This document shows positions 1-9,537 of a stretch of DNA of 12,960 nt, piece after piece (within the stretch, counting starts at the first letter, position 1; the number at the start of each line of letters is the position of its first letter). Origin of the DNA: Phycisphaerales bacterium UBA7708 (GTDB lineage: Bacteria > Planctomycetota > Phycisphaerae > Sedimentisphaerales > Anaerohalosphaeraceae); contig DLFY01000279.1 of assembly GCA_002482415.1 (NCBI GenBank), positions 16,035-28,994 of the forward strand, given 5' to 3'. The notes beneath the pieces were generated by a model. That model saw nothing but the letters and a program-made list of their open reading frames with translations. It was not told the DNA's origin and did no database searches. The translations under genes were made by a program, and so were the position numbers.

Positions 1-357
1 CTGATCGATGCCGGGCTGAACTGCTTTAATCCATTCCAGCCGGAAGTGATGGATGTGTTTTCACTGCTGAAGCAATACCGCGGCAAGCTGGCCTTTCACG
101 GGGGACTTTCCATGCAGAAAACCCTGCCGTTCGGCACCGCGGAAGAGGTTCAGTCCCAGTCGCGTCAATTGTTGGAGGCAGGGATGAACGGCGGACTTGT
201 TTTTTCGCCGTCGCATTCGGTGGAAGGGGATACATCGCTTGAGAATATGCTTGCATTTATCACGACGGCCCAAAATCAGGACGGATATCTGAAAGAAGCG
301 GCTCAAGCCCGAAAGCTCGTAGAAGTCTCCGGGACGCATCGACCATCTGTTTTTTAG
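1..357 (+). CDS. Uroporphyrinogen decarboxylase-like (URO-D family) protein, 3' end only
   Basis: The open frame enters from the left edge and stops at TAG 355-357, giving 118 C-terminal residues. The motif order matches the last part of the URO-D fold: an 'AGLNCFNPFQPEVMDV' strand/helix, then 'YRGKLAFHGGLSMQKTLPFGT', then 'GGLVFSPSHSVEGDTSLENM'. Genomic URO-D-like proteins of this kind (relatives of HemE and of methyltransferase subunits such as MtaA) usually lack a heme role and often sit in accessory metabolic clusters of Planctomycetota, Lentisphaerae and Firmicutes. The substrate is unknown. About 20 residues follow the expected end of the family ('NQDGY'), and the stop lies in a run of six Ts (350-355), after which the same frame stays open for a membrane-like tail. 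The family call is fairly sure; a true HemE is unlikely given the context. Confidence 0.8.
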   Translation: MIDAGLNCFNPFQPEVMDVFSLLKQYRGKLAFHGGLSMQKTLPFGTAEEVQSQSRQLLEAGMNGGLVFSPSHSVEGDTSLENMLAFITTAQNQDGYLKEAAQARKLVEVSGTHRPSVF

Positions 358-519
358 GCAGTCGGACCGCTGTTGGGGCCGGTAGAATTCAAAGGCAATA
401 ATAAAATTGAACTTCATTCATCCGGAATTGCAATGTTTGCAGGAGTGATTGTTGTCATTTTGCCCCTGATTCTTTATCTTATTTTCAGCCCGATTGAAAT
501 CCCCGACACGGAGATATAA
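358..519 (+). pseudogene. Probable C-terminal remnant of a sugar ABC transporter permease (MalG-like)
   Basis: Directly after the URO-D stop the same frame is open for 53 codons to TAA 517-519. It contains a hydrophobic segment (about 'GIAMFAGVIVVILPLILYLIFS') after an 'EFKGNN' stretch. In MalG-type permeases the last transmembrane helix has the same layout: F-Q-G, about eight residues, then (M)AG-hydrophobic-(I/V)(L/I)P-hydrophobic-F. The usual ending (Q-R-x-(F/L)-(V/I)-x-G) is missing and replaced by a short tail. No good start codon or ribosome site precedes it; ATG 433 would give only 28 residues. Best read as a decayed or truncated gene end joined to the URO-D gene by deletion. The family match rests on a short hydrophobic stretch and could be coincidence. 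Confidence 0.4.
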
Positions 520-522
520 ATG

Positions 523-565
523 CCCGTTTTTCTCTTGAATTTAATACAGGATGTGAAAAGACGGG
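523..565. repeat. Imperfect inverted repeat upstream of the 685 promoter
   Basis: Arms CCCGTTTTTC (523-532) and GAAAAGACGGG (555-565) are complementary apart from one bulged base, with a 22-nt loop. No T-run follows, so it is a poor intrinsic terminator. It ends one base before the -35 box, so it could be a regulator-binding site or a weak terminator of upstream transcription. Confidence 0.35.
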
Positions 566-566
566 A

Positions 567-595
567 TTGACATTGGGTTGTTATTGAGGTATGAT
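567..595 (+). promoter_or_regulatory. Strong sigma-70-type promoter for the 685 gene
   Basis: TTGACA (567-572, 6/6) and TATGAT (590-595, 5/6) are separated by exactly 17 bp. Transcription would start near 602 and leave a leader of about 83 nt. The leader contains a small hairpin, GGTTC 625-629 with GAACC 641-645, and a short-spaced ribosome site, AAGAGG 675-680, four bases before the ATG. Confidence 0.7.
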
Positions 596-684
596 ATAGG
601 GAAATGGGGAATTGTGGTAAAACTGGTTCATCAATATAAAGAACCCCGGTAAGCACACAAAACAGAATCAACGTAAGAGGTTTT

Positions 685-3600
685 ATGCGAACGAACCGAA
701 AAGAAGATGGATTCAGAGCTTCGAGTTTAAAGATGTTATTCGTTTTTGTTCTTCTTGGAACAGCCTCCGTCTGGGCCGATATCACTTACACGCTTCATCT
801 GGATGGTGTTGAGCAGGGCATCCGGAATCAGATTGAATCCTCGGTTGCCGAAGCCGTGGATCTTTACAATCAATACGGATCTTTTAATAAACATTTGAAT
901 ATCTATTATAATGCCGGAGTTCCCACCGCACAGGCCAATTTTGATGGCGTCATCACCTTTGGCGGCTCACGAAACGCTCGTGTTGCACTGCATGAAATGG
1001 CTCATACCCTGGGTTGCGGAACATACTGGAGATGGGGAAATCTGATGACGGGGGGAACCTGGGATGGCACGTACGCTTTGAATAAAATTAAAGAATTTGA
1101 CGGGGCGGGAGCTTTGCTTTATGGGGATGGCGTCCATTTCTGGCCCTATGGTTTGAATTATGACAGCGAAGATGGCTTTGTCAATCGATTTCGTCATGTA
1201 CGATTAGTTGCGGCGATGGCTGCCGACATGGGATTTTTATCCTTTGTCCGCGAGCCGTCACCCCAGGTACTGCAAGTCGGCGCCGCAGCCGTATTCAGTG
1301 TGGAAGCCGCCAATACTCAGAGTTATGCCTGGTATAAGCAGGGCAATCCAAACCCCCTGACCAACGGCGGCAATATCTCGGGCGCGACAACCAATACCTT
1401 GCGGATTACCAATGTTCAGACGAATGATGCGGGCCGTTATTATTGCCGAATTTCAGGAGAACTTTCGTCGCGTCCGGCCAGCCTGGTCATTCCCAGGGCG
1501 ATGGGGCATTGGACATTTTCCGATAACACCCTCGACAGGATGGGAATCAATCATGGCACCATGGCCGGCTCACCGGCCTACAGCGCAGGCAGAATCGGGC
1601 GTGCGATAGACCTCGATGGAACGGATGATATCGTATTCCTGCCCGCCGGCGTGGCGGATGCGCAGGATATCACCATTGCGGCCTGGGTCAACTGGGATGG
1701 CGGTGACGCCTGGCAGCGTATCTTTGATTTCGGTAATCATACCAGCCAGTATCTGCTTTTGACTCCGCGGTCCGGCAATAACACCCTGCGTTTCAGTATC
1801 AAAAACGGCGGCGGTGAACAGATGGTGGACGCTCCCCAATTGGCAGCCGGCCAATGGGTGCATCTGGCCGTGACCCTGGGCGGTGATACGGCAACATTAT
1901 ATGTCAACGGCACCGCAGCGGCCACCAATACCAGCGTCACCATCAATCCAATCGATTTTGCACCGAATATAAACTATATCGGCGACAGCCAATATAGCGC
2001 CGACCCGCTGTTTAATGGCCGCATCGATGAGTTCCGCATCTATAGTTATGCCCTGACCAGTGCCCAAATACAGACGCTCTATGCCGGCCTGCCGAGCACG
2101 CCGTCACCTGCGGCCAATGCCGTGGGAGTACCAACCCAGTTGTCAATGACCTGGCAGGGCGGGGTATCGGGTGAACAGGCCTGGCAAATCTATCTCGGGA
2201 CCTCGCTTGCCGCGGTAACGAATGCCGCGCCATCCGACGCGGAATATTTCGGCGTTCGACATGAACAGCAGTTCGCGACGCCGATGCTGCTGCCCAGCAC
2301 CCTCTATTATTGGCGTGTGGACCCGCTATTGCCGAATGGAACAGCATTAAAAGGACAAATCTGGCCATTCACGACGGGCGGTACCACCGGACAACTGACG
2401 CCCAAATTTGCACAATATATGATATCCAAACCCGATGCCGTTGAAGGAGCGGCATATAATCAGTCCCTGACAGGGGATATGGTGACGGCGGGAGCGTCGA
2501 GTTTCCAGAAACTTGCCGGGCCGGACTGGATTGATATATCCTCCGCAGGTCAGATCACCGGAATACCCCCCGAAGGTGCCGCCGGACAGACGTATTGTTC
2601 TGTGCGCATTGCGGATGCGGCCGGACGGGCCGATGAAGCAGTAGTATCGATTGGGGTGAAGGATACCTGTTCCGGGATGAAAGGACTTCCTGATTTGACC
2701 CGCTTTGCTGAGCAATGGCTCTACACCGGACCTATGTTTAATCCTGCCGATCTGGATCAAAACCAGCAGGTCGATATGACGGACTGGTCTTACTTTGCGG
2801 CGGACTGGAAGTATGTCGCAGAACCTGGTTTAGTTGCGGCATGGACGATGGACGAAGCGACGGGTACCACAGCCGCAGAACAATTGGGACAATACCCCGC
2901 GACCTTGCAGAATACCAATCCCCTCTGGCGTCCGTTGGAAACCATTCCCGGCAAGACCAGCCATTGCCTGGCTTTGGATGGCGTGGATGACTATGCCGTT
3001 GTCTCCGGATTCAAAGGCGTAACCGGTACACAATCCCGCACCTGCATGGCCTGGGTCAAAACCGGCAGCAGCGGTACAGAGCAGAGTATTGTCTCGTGGG
3101 GAAGTCCGGCTGCCGGGGCGAAATGGATGTTCCGCATCCAATCCACAGGTCAGGTGGCGCTGGGAGTCTGGGGCGGTTATATCCAGGGCTCAGGCATAGT
3201 CAACGATGACCGCTGGCACCATGTGGCGGCGGTGCTGTCGGATGATGGCTCGCCCTCGGTCAATGAGATTAAGCTGTATGTGGATGGGCAATTGCAAACG
3301 AATACGTATGCCAGTTCCTTGCAGTCCATAAACACCGATGGTTCGCAGGATGTCCATCTGGCTGCGATCAATAACAGTGGTACGGTCAGTACTTGTTTTA
3401 AAGGCATGATGGATGAAGTCCGGCTCTATGACCGTGCCCTGACCGATAAGGAGATAGCCGACATCGCTCATGCGGGAACGGTTGCTTATTGGCGATTTGA
3501 AGAAGGCCCTGTCTATGCCCCGGTTCTGCATGGCACTGCCGCCAGTGGAGTTTTTTATCCCGGAGCATTGGACAGCTCGGGCAGCGGAAATCATTTATCT

Positions 3601-4281
3601 GTCTTTGCCGAGGGATGGGCAGGGTATGGCTACCGCACGGATGTATCAAGCTCTGTTCTTAAGTCCGGTGCCGATAACCGATTCAGCGTCCAGAATACAG
3701 GTACGTATCCGGCCATGTTTACCGGCTCAGAGGCCATGCGGACCATGACGCCGTCCGCATTTACCATCGAAGTCTCCTTCAAGCCCGAATCCGGCGGATT
3801 CCGCACCCTTGTGGGCCGGGATTCGTATGGAGCAATCACCCAAACACCCGCGCTGGCAGCGTTGTACCTGCAAATTACGCCGTCCAATGCAATGGCTGTT
3901 GGATTTGCGGATGTGGCAGGCAAATGGCATAGTGCCCAGTCCGCAGACGGGCTGATTCAGGGATTCACTTTTCCCAATGCACAGCAGGGGCGTTGGTATC
4001 ATGCCGTGGCCGTCAGCGATGGGCGTTTGCTGTCGCTGTATCTGGCCGATGCAGATGCAGGCAGAGGCTATGAACTGGTGGCACAGACCGATATGACAGC
4101 AAGCGGCAGTACCAATACCGCCCTGACCGCCGGTTTGGGCTCCGGCAGCGATTGGCGGGCCGGCAACTGGTCGGTTGGCCGGGGATTGCACAATGGCGGC
4201 CATACGGACAGGGCGTATGGATTGATTGATGAAGTCCGCATATCCAGCAAAGCCCTGGCACCATCGCAATTTCTGTATTGA
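685..4281 (+). CDS. Secreted HExxH metallopeptidase-like protein with Ig-like, three LamG and an internal dockerin-like module
   Basis: This 1198-residue protein begins with a Sec signal peptide (hydrophobic 'MLFVFVLLGTASVWA', cleavage probably near residue 32). A metallopeptidase-like domain follows (about 33-185), with 'ALHEMAHTLGCGT'; H103, E104 and H107 fit zinc binding and catalysis. The metzincin third-ligand position is T113, and H151 in 'VHFWPYGLNYD' is a candidate replacement. Next come an Ig-like domain (about 190-270, 'DAGRYYC'), LamG-1 (about 274-468), an FN3-like region (about 470-564), a putative Ig/cadherin-like module (about 570-658), a dockerin-like pair (about 666-712) with Ca-loop D689, D691, N693 and D697, LamG-2 (about 713-932) and LamG-3 (about 933-1198). 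LamG folds commonly bind glycans. The protein probably works outside the cell on or near polysaccharide. Protease activity is inferred from the motif only. The ATG is supported by AAGAGG and the strong promoter upstream. Confidence 0.85.
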   Translation: MRTNRKEDGFRASSLKMLFVFVLLGTASVWADITYTLHLDGVEQGIRNQIESSVAEAVDLYNQYGSFNKHLNIYYNAGVPTAQANFDGVITFGGSRNARVALHEMAHTLGCGTYWRWGNLMTGGTWDGTYALNKIKEFDGAGALLYGDGVHFWPYGLNYDSEDGFVNRFRHVRLVAAMAADMGFLSFVREPSPQVLQVGAAAVFSVEAANTQSYAWYKQGNPNPLTNGGNISGATTNTLRITNVQTNDAGRYYCRISGELSSRPASLVIPRAMGHWTFSDNTLDRMGINHGTMAGSPAYSAGRIGRAIDLDGTDDIVFLPAGVADAQDITIAAWVNWDGGDAWQRIFDFGNHTSQYLLLTPRSGNNTLRFSIKNGGGEQMVDAPQLAAGQWVHLAVTLGGDTATLYVNGTAAATNTSVTINPIDFAPNINYIGDSQYSADPLFNGRIDEFRIYSYALTSAQIQTLYAGLPSTPSPAANAVGVPTQLSMTWQGGVSGEQAWQIYLGTSLAAVTNAAPSDAEYFGVRHEQQFATPMLLPSTLYYWRVDPLLPNGTALKGQIWPFTTGGTTGQLTPKFAQYMISKPDAVEGAAYNQSLTGDMVTAGASSFQKLAGPDWIDISSAGQITGIPPEGAAGQTYCSVRIADAAGRADEAVVSIGVKDTCSGMKGLPDLTRFAEQWLYTGPMFNPADLDQNQQVDMTDWSYFAADWKYVAEPGLVAAWTMDEATGTTAAEQLGQYPATLQNTNPLWRPLETIPGKTSHCLALDGVDDYAVVSGFKGVTGTQSRTCMAWVKTGSSGTEQSIVSWGSPAAGAKWMFRIQSTGQVALGVWGGYIQGSGIVNDDRWHHVAAVLSDDGSPSVNEIKLYVDGQLQTNTYASSLQSINTDGSQDVHLAAINNSGTVSTCFKGMMDEVRLYDRALTDKEIADIAHAGTVAYWRFEEGPVYAPVLHGTAASGVFYPGALDSSGSGNHLSVFAEGWAGYGYRTDVSSSVLKSGADNRFSVQNTGTYPAMFTGSEAMRTMTPSAFTIEVSFKPESGGFRTLVGRDSYGAITQTPALAALYLQITPSNAMAVGFADVAGKWHSAQSADGLIQGFTFPNAQQGRWYHAVAVSDGRLLSLYLADADAGRGYELVAQTDMTASGSTNTALTAGLGSGSDWRAGNWSVGRGLHNGGHTDRAYGLIDEVRISSKALAPSQFLY

Positions 4282-4413
4282 TCTGACGTGTAATGTCCTG
4301 TTTCGGCGCCGCTGTGCTCCCTGTATCGTATTGGCTGCTGATTAGGCTCATGCATCGTTTAGGGCATTTTCTTTCATCTCCAGCCCAGGTAAACGCCATG
4401 TAACCTCAAACAC

Positions 4414-4442
4414 TTGCAAAGATGGCCCCGGTCGGTTAGACT
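4414..4442 (+). promoter_or_regulatory. Candidate promoter for the 4492 gene
   Basis: TTGCAA (4414-4419) and TAGACT (4437-4442) are 17 bp apart. Each matches 4 of 6 consensus bases, so this is a modest promoter. Its placement just before an operator-like palindrome and about 50 bp before the start codon makes it more believable. The rest of the 4282-4491 gap shows no gene and no clear terminator. Confidence 0.35.
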
Positions 4443-4449
4443 CAAACTC

Positions 4450-4463
4450 ACCGTTGAAACGGT
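4450..4463. promoter_or_regulatory. Operator-like palindrome ACCGTTGAAACGGT
   Basis: A perfect inverted repeat with 6-bp arms and a 2-bp centre lies where the transcript of the candidate promoter would begin. LacI/GalR-family operators are often compact palindromes rich in AAAC/GTTT half-sites, and the overlapping TTGAAACGGTTTAA (4454-4467) also has partial two-fold symmetry (10 of 14 positions). The position fits repression by a sugar-responsive regulator. No regulator gene is in the window, so the assignment is tentative. Confidence 0.35.
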
Positions 4464-4491
4464 TTAATATCTGGAATTGCTGGAGAAAGTC

Positions 4492-6576
4492 ATGAAATTT
4501 CAATACGCTGCATACATGCTGATGTCGATGATTTTTGTCAGCCCGACACCGGCTGATGAGGAGTGGTCCGCCAAACTTGAACCGGCGCTTGCACGAGCCG
4601 GCAATAATGTCGCCCAGCTCCGCAAAGCCCTCGACGAAATTCCCGCCGATCAGCGCCAGGGCATGCAGTTTCTGATTGCCTATATGCCTGAACATGACCT
4701 GCAGAGCCTGTCGGCGGATTTTCTGCTCAGTCATGTGCAAAGTGCTTATCACGCCTGGGATCAAGCCCCGTGGAAAGAGCGTATCCCCCAGGACATCTTT
4801 CTCAATGACATCCTGCCCTACGCCAGTATCAATGAGCGTCGCGATGCGTGGCGTGCGGATTTTTATCAGCGATTCAAGCCGCTGGTATCCCAGGCCCGGA
4901 CTCCCTCCCAGGCGGCAATCCTCCTCAACCGGGAAATCTTCAAATTGCTGAATGTTCAATTCTCCCGCCAGCGGCCCAAAGCCGACCAGAGCCCCTATGA
5001 GACGATTGAAGCAGGCGTTGCCTCCTGTACAGGATTGTCGGTGTTGTTAGTCGATGCATGCCGCGCGGTGGGGGTGCCCGCCCGGCTGGCTGGAACTCCA
5101 TTATGGGTTGATAAGAGCGGCAATCATACGTGGGTGGAAATCTGGGACGGCCAATGGCATTACACCGGAGCCGGTGAACCGTCGGAAGCCCTGGACCAGG
5201 CATGGTTCTCAGGCAAAGCCGCAACGGCTCAACGTGACCAAAAACAGCATGCCATTTATGCGGTCAGCTATCAGCATACCGATCTGAAGTTCCCGATGGT
5301 CTGGGATCGGGATGTGGATTATGTCTATGCGGTCAACGTGACCGACCGCTACGTCGAGCCTCAGAAAAGCGCTCACGAACAGCCCAATGGTACTCAGCAG
5401 GAATTGCATTTTGATGTGGAAGCCTCGCTGCATGCAGTAGATCAGCTCAAAACCTATCTTCTGACGCCCCGTCCGGACCGTGCCCCGCTGCCGGAACAGT
5501 TGTTTGCACAGGTCCCCTTGACTAAAAAAGATGCCCGGCAGGCTCAGGACTTGCTTTGGGCCGACCATGCCCGCTATATAAAAGAAACGCGCGCCGCCCA
5601 GATGGAATCCCGGCAGTTGACGATGGATGGATTGACCATGCCGTTCTTCTATTCTGTTGCGGGCGATAAACCCGGGGATGGGCGAAGCCTCTATATCTCG
5701 CTGCACGGCGGGGGAGGTGCCCCCAAACAGATCAATGACAGCCAGTGGAATAACCAGAAAAGGCTGTATAAGGTCTCCGAAGGCGTTTATCTGGCCCCGC
5801 GTGCACCCAATGATGCCTGGGACATGTGGCATCAGGGGCACATTGATGGAATGTTTGACCGGCTGATCGAAAATCTGATTGTTTTTGAGGATGTCAATCC
5901 CAATCGTGTGTACCTGCTGGGGTATTCAGCCGGCGGCGATGGGGTGTACCGGCTGGCCCCCCGGATGGCGGACCGCTGGGCCGCGGCATCGATGATGGCC
6001 GGCCATCCCGGCGATGCCTCCGCGGTCAATCTTTACAATACACCCTTCACAATCCATGTGGGCCAGAATGACACCCCATACAATCGCAATACGGTGGCAG
6101 CGGAGTGGGGGCAAAAGCTCGACGAACTGCAGAAAAACGAACCCGATGGCTATGTCCACTGGACCGAGATTCACAAGGGCAAGGGACACTGGATCGATAA
6201 CGGGGCCGCCGAAGCCCTGCCGTGGATGGCTCAGTTCACACGGAATCCGCTGCCCAAAAAGATTATCTGGCGGCAGGACAAACATACACGTTTTTATTGG
6301 CTGGCTGTCGATAAACTTCAGCCCGGTGCCATCGTCCGCGTCAGCCTGAATGGTCAGGAAGTCAGCCTGCAGACACAGGAGCTTGACACGCTGACCATGC
6401 GGTTTAACGACGCCATGCTGGATCTCGACAAAGACGTTCGCATCACCGCCGGCGACAGGGAACTCTTCAAAGGCCGCCTGAACCGAACGATCGCCATCCT
6501 GGCCAAAATCCTCGCAGAGCGACCAGACCCGACTTCCATGTTCAGCAGTGAGCAAACGGTCAAATGCAGACAGTAA
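4492..6576 (+). CDS. Secreted transglutaminase-like domain fused to an alpha/beta hydrolase (esterase)
   Basis: The protein has 694 residues from ATG 4492, chosen because GGAG at 4482-4485 sits six bases upstream and the product then begins with a short signal peptide (about 1-21). An in-frame TTG lies 15 bases earlier and is unlikely. Residues about 130-270 are a transglutaminase-like (papain-fold) domain: C179 in 'GVASCTGLS' and H212 in 'GNHTWVEIWDG'. The expected Asp after the following Trp is not seen; this stretch reads 'WHYTGAGEPS'. Residues about 370-590 are a serine hydrolase: oxyanion loop LHGGGG (404-409), nucleophile S479 in 'GYSAGGDG', D527 in 'GQNDTP' and H566 in 'GKGHW', resembling PHB-depolymerase/feruloyl-esterase-type enzymes. 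A C-terminal beta-rich tail of about 100 residues follows. Both active-site sets look mostly intact, so a bifunctional extracellular enzyme is possible. Esterase action on an acylated glycan is inferred from the neighbours. Confidence 0.85.
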   Translation: MKFQYAAYMLMSMIFVSPTPADEEWSAKLEPALARAGNNVAQLRKALDEIPADQRQGMQFLIAYMPEHDLQSLSADFLLSHVQSAYHAWDQAPWKERIPQDIFLNDILPYASINERRDAWRADFYQRFKPLVSQARTPSQAAILLNREIFKLLNVQFSRQRPKADQSPYETIEAGVASCTGLSVLLVDACRAVGVPARLAGTPLWVDKSGNHTWVEIWDGQWHYTGAGEPSEALDQAWFSGKAATAQRDQKQHAIYAVSYQHTDLKFPMVWDRDVDYVYAVNVTDRYVEPQKSAHEQPNGTQQELHFDVEASLHAVDQLKTYLLTPRPDRAPLPEQLFAQVPLTKKDARQAQDLLWADHARYIKETRAAQMESRQLTMDGLTMPFFYSVAGDKPGDGRSLYISLHGGGGAPKQINDSQWNNQKRLYKVSEGVYLAPRAPNDAWDMWHQGHIDGMFDRLIENLIVFEDVNPNRVYLLGYSAGGDGVYRLAPRMADRWAAASMMAGHPGDASAVNLYNTPFTIHVGQNDTPYNRNTVAAEWGQKLDELQKNEPDGYVHWTEIHKGKGHWIDNGAAEALPWMAQFTRNPLPKKIIWRQDKHTRFYWLAVDKLQPGAIVRVSLNGQEVSLQTQELDTLTMRFNDAMLDLDKDVRITAGDRELFKGRLNRTIAILAKILAERPDPTSMFSSEQTVKCRQ

Positions 6577-6623
6577 GCGATCCCTGAGTCCCCGTGGAGG
6601 CGAAGGGGAATGACCGGAAGCGG

Positions 6624-6653
6624 CTGAAAAATTCGGTGTTGATAGTATAGAAT
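6624..6653 (+). promoter_or_regulatory. Weak candidate promoter for the 6691 gene
   Basis: CTGAAA (6624-6629) and TAGAAT (6648-6653) are 18 bp apart, matching 4/6 and 5/6 of consensus. A transcript would start near 6660, leaving about 30 nt before ATG 6691. The 114-bp gap also holds a weak TCCCC/GGGGA pair (6589-6593 and 6605-6609) that lacks a T-run. Confidence 0.25.
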
Positions 6654-6690
6654 ATTGCTGATCTTGAAAATCTGTGGTATCCTGTCCGCC

Positions 6691-9531
6691 ATGATAGACC
6701 ACAAACTCACACAAAGACGACCGGTTTTTATTGCGTCATGCACAAGACGGATCAATCAGACACTCTTTGCGTCTGTGATTTATGGAGCTTGTGCTTTTGT
6801 TGTTCTCACAAATGCAGCTTTTGCCGGATGGGAACAGCGGTTTGCCCAGCCCCCGTCCGATGCCCGCATCCTGAAAATCATTCACAACTGGCCCGATCAG
6901 CCGGACGCCCAGGACCGGTACATCGACAGGTTCAGGACACAGGGCTTTGGAGGCGTGGTCTGCAACGTCTCCTTCGATCAATACCTTGAAAGTGAAGATA
7001 AATGGGCCGCGTTTGTCCGTGCGGTCAATGAGGCCAAAAAGGCGGGTTTCGCCATGTGGCTCTATGATGAGCGCGGCTATCCATCCGGCAATGCAGGGGG
7101 GATTACCCTGCGAGACCATCCGGAATGGGAAGCCCGCGGCCTGCTCATTGCCGATACCGAGTCGCAGGGCGGTCCTGTATCTCTGACGCTTCCTCCAGGC
7201 AAACTGATTCTGGCCGGTGCATATCCAATAACCGACGGCCGCATTGATATGACAAAGAAAACCGACCTTGCGTCGCAGGCTGCCGACGGCAAACTGACCT
7301 GGCAGGCGCCGCCCGGCCGCTGGCATGTGATGGCAATCACCGAGGATCGACTTTATGAAGGCACCCATGCCGACGGAAATCTTCATGCTAAAATTCCTTA
7401 TCCCAATCTCCTCCAGCCAGAGCCGACGGCGCGTTTTGTCGATGTGACTTATGGTGGTTATGCAAAACACCTCGGGAACGATCTGAGTCATTATTTCATG
7501 GCGACGTTCACGGATGAGCCGTCCTTGATGAGTCTTTTCCTCAAGCCGATGCCGTATCGCCCCTTGCCCTGGGCGTCCAATCTGCCGACTGAATTCCAGA
7601 AACGCCGCGGTTATGCTCTCGACACTGAAACCCTCCCGGCCCTTGCAGTTGATGCCGGTCCTGCCGGCCGGAAAATCCGATATGATTTCTGGCTGACGGT
7701 GGGCCAACTGGTTTCGGAAAATTATTTCGGCCAGATTCAAAACCGCTGCCGCCAGTACAACATTCCCTCCGGCGGTCATCTGCTGGCCGAAGAAGGCATC
7801 GTCGGGCATGTTCCCCTGTATGGTGATTTTTTCCGCTGCATCCGTCGTCTCGACGCCCCGAGTATTGACTGTCTGACCAGCATTCCCTCGGAAGTACCGT
7901 GGTATATTGCACGACTGCTGAGCAGCGCTGCCGAACTCGAAGGCCGGCCGCTGGTGATGAGCGAAACCTCAGACCACAGCCAGCACTACCGTCCCGCCGG
8001 AGACCAGCGGCCCAGACGGGTAGTCACAGAAGCCGAAATTCGCGGAACCTGCAATCGGCAGATTGTGGCGGGTATTAACTGCATTACCAGTTACTATAGT
8101 TTTTCGGACCTGTCCGACGAACAATTGCGTCGTATTAACGAGTGGGTGGGCCGCTGCTGTACAGCCCTGCGCGGCGGGCATCAGGTGACCGATATCGCCG
8201 TGCTTTATCCCGCCGAAAGCCTCTGGGCCAGCTTTATCCCTTCCCGCAACTGGACGACAGAGGCCGCCGCCGCCTCCCGGATAGAAGGGGTGTACCGTAC
8301 CGCAATCGAAAGCCTGTTTTCCTCTCAGCGTGATTTCACATTCATTGACAGTGGGGAACTGGCCAAAGCGACCGTGGATTCGTCAGCCCTGGTCTCGGGC
8401 CGATTCAAATGGCAGGTGGTTGTCCTGCCTGGCGTGGACACCTTGCCGCTGGCAGCCTGGGAAAATCTTGCCGCATTTGTCCGACAGGGCGGCGCGGTGA
8501 TCGCGCTTGGCGCTCTACCGCAAAACAGCGAAAGCGAATTTCCCTGCGATCGCGTGCAGAGGCTGGCTCAGGAAATATTCGGCCCAATCAAGGACAATTC
8601 CTCCCCAGTTCATGAACCCCACTGCAGCATCAACGCCGCTAAAGGCGTTGGTGTTTTTCTTCCCTTTGGCCTCGAAAGCCTGACTGCCCGGATACTCGAC
8701 AGACTTCTGGAACCGGATGTAAAAGTAGATAAGGCAGGCTCGCCGCTGCGTGTTACGCACCGCCGACTTGAAGACCACGATGTCTATTTTATAATTAACG
8801 ATAGTGCCAAACCGTGGACGGGGCAGGTGGACTTCGCGGCAACTGGAACTGGTCAGCGCTGGAATCCCGCCACCGGACGTATGGAAGAGGCTTTGGCCGC
8901 AAGTACAGCCAAATTCAGTCTGGAAGCCTATGACGCGGCCTTGTTCCGTTTCACCTCTGCAAAACCGCCCCGAAGACGGACAATAACCGCCGACATGCTG
9001 CCGAATCTCACCTGGCAGGATTTACCGCAAGTCAAGCCGACCATGGGACATGGCGAATTTGTTCGTGCACAGCTCAAGCAGGATGCGGAACATTCCACCC
9101 CCGACTCAACAGTATGGCAGGCTTCCGCGGTTCTGACCAAGGGGCAGGTGGATACGCATCTGTTTCTCGAGTTCCGCTATGCACCTCTATTGGACTTCAG
9201 CAATGCGGATTGTCTGGCCATCGAAACCTGGATTCCCGAAGACCAATCCACACCGAGCCGGATTCTGGTCATCCTGCACGAAGAAGGCGGCGGCGATTTC
9301 ATCGCCGAAACCGGCCGCTCTCTGTCAGCCTCGGGCCGGGAACGCAACTTCGTCGCACTGAACCGTTTTCAGCTTGCGGGCTGGTCAAAAGATGACGACG
9401 GCGTTCTGGACCCCAAACGAGTGGCTTGTATCCGCATTGGCTGGGGCGGTTACTACGGAACCGAAGGCGAAAACGTGCAGTTCAGCACCGCATGTCCTTG
9501 GCTTGGCAAGGTGACAGGCGACCGTAAATAA
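6691..9531 (+). CDS. Secreted GH106-like glycoside hydrolase (probable alpha-L-rhamnosidase type)
   Basis: The protein has 946 residues from ATG 6691. No clear ribosome site precedes it; the open frame extends upstream to a TTG at 6655, but the ATG gives a better signal peptide (n-region with several Arg, hydrophobic 24-44, 'NAAFA' cleavage near 45). The catalytic part has the TIM-barrel signatures of GH106 and relatives: 'MWLYDERGYPSGNAGG' (from residue 122), 'TFTDEPS' (E276), 'GGHLLAEEG' (H363, E367, E368) and 'LVMSETSDHS' (E425). A glutamine-amidotransferase-like domain follows (about 500-690, 'VVLPGVDTLPL' and 'GGAVIALG'), then a beta domain near 699 ('VYFIINDS', 'RWNPATGRMEE') and a C-terminal jelly-roll-like region (about 769-946). 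GH106 enzymes cleave alpha-L-rhamnosides, which fits the GH78 gene next door. The sequence is divergent, so a related unclassified glycosidase family is the main alternative. Confidence 0.7.
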   Translation: MIDHKLTQRRPVFIASCTRRINQTLFASVIYGACAFVVLTNAAFAGWEQRFAQPPSDARILKIIHNWPDQPDAQDRYIDRFRTQGFGGVVCNVSFDQYLESEDKWAAFVRAVNEAKKAGFAMWLYDERGYPSGNAGGITLRDHPEWEARGLLIADTESQGGPVSLTLPPGKLILAGAYPITDGRIDMTKKTDLASQAADGKLTWQAPPGRWHVMAITEDRLYEGTHADGNLHAKIPYPNLLQPEPTARFVDVTYGGYAKHLGNDLSHYFMATFTDEPSLMSLFLKPMPYRPLPWASNLPTEFQKRRGYALDTETLPALAVDAGPAGRKIRYDFWLTVGQLVSENYFGQIQNRCRQYNIPSGGHLLAEEGIVGHVPLYGDFFRCIRRLDAPSIDCLTSIPSEVPWYIARLLSSAAELEGRPLVMSETSDHSQHYRPAGDQRPRRVVTEAEIRGTCNRQIVAGINCITSYYSFSDLSDEQLRRINEWVGRCCTALRGGHQVTDIAVLYPAESLWASFIPSRNWTTEAAAASRIEGVYRTAIESLFSSQRDFTFIDSGELAKATVDSSALVSGRFKWQVVVLPGVDTLPLAAWENLAAFVRQGGAVIALGALPQNSESEFPCDRVQRLAQEIFGPIKDNSSPVHEPHCSINAAKGVGVFLPFGLESLTARILDRLLEPDVKVDKAGSPLRVTHRRLEDHDVYFIINDSAKPWTGQVDFAATGTGQRWNPATGRMEEALAASTAKFSLEAYDAALFRFTSAKPPRRRTITADMLPNLTWQDLPQVKPTMGHGEFVRAQLKQDAEHSTPDSTVWQASAVLTKGQVDTHLFLEFRYAPLLDFSNADCLAIETWIPEDQSTPSRILVILHEEGGGDFIAETGRSLSASGRERNFVALNRFQLAGWSKDDDGVLDPKRVACIRIGWGGYYGTEGENVQFSTACPWLGKVTGDRK

Positions 9532-9537
9532 CCTCCA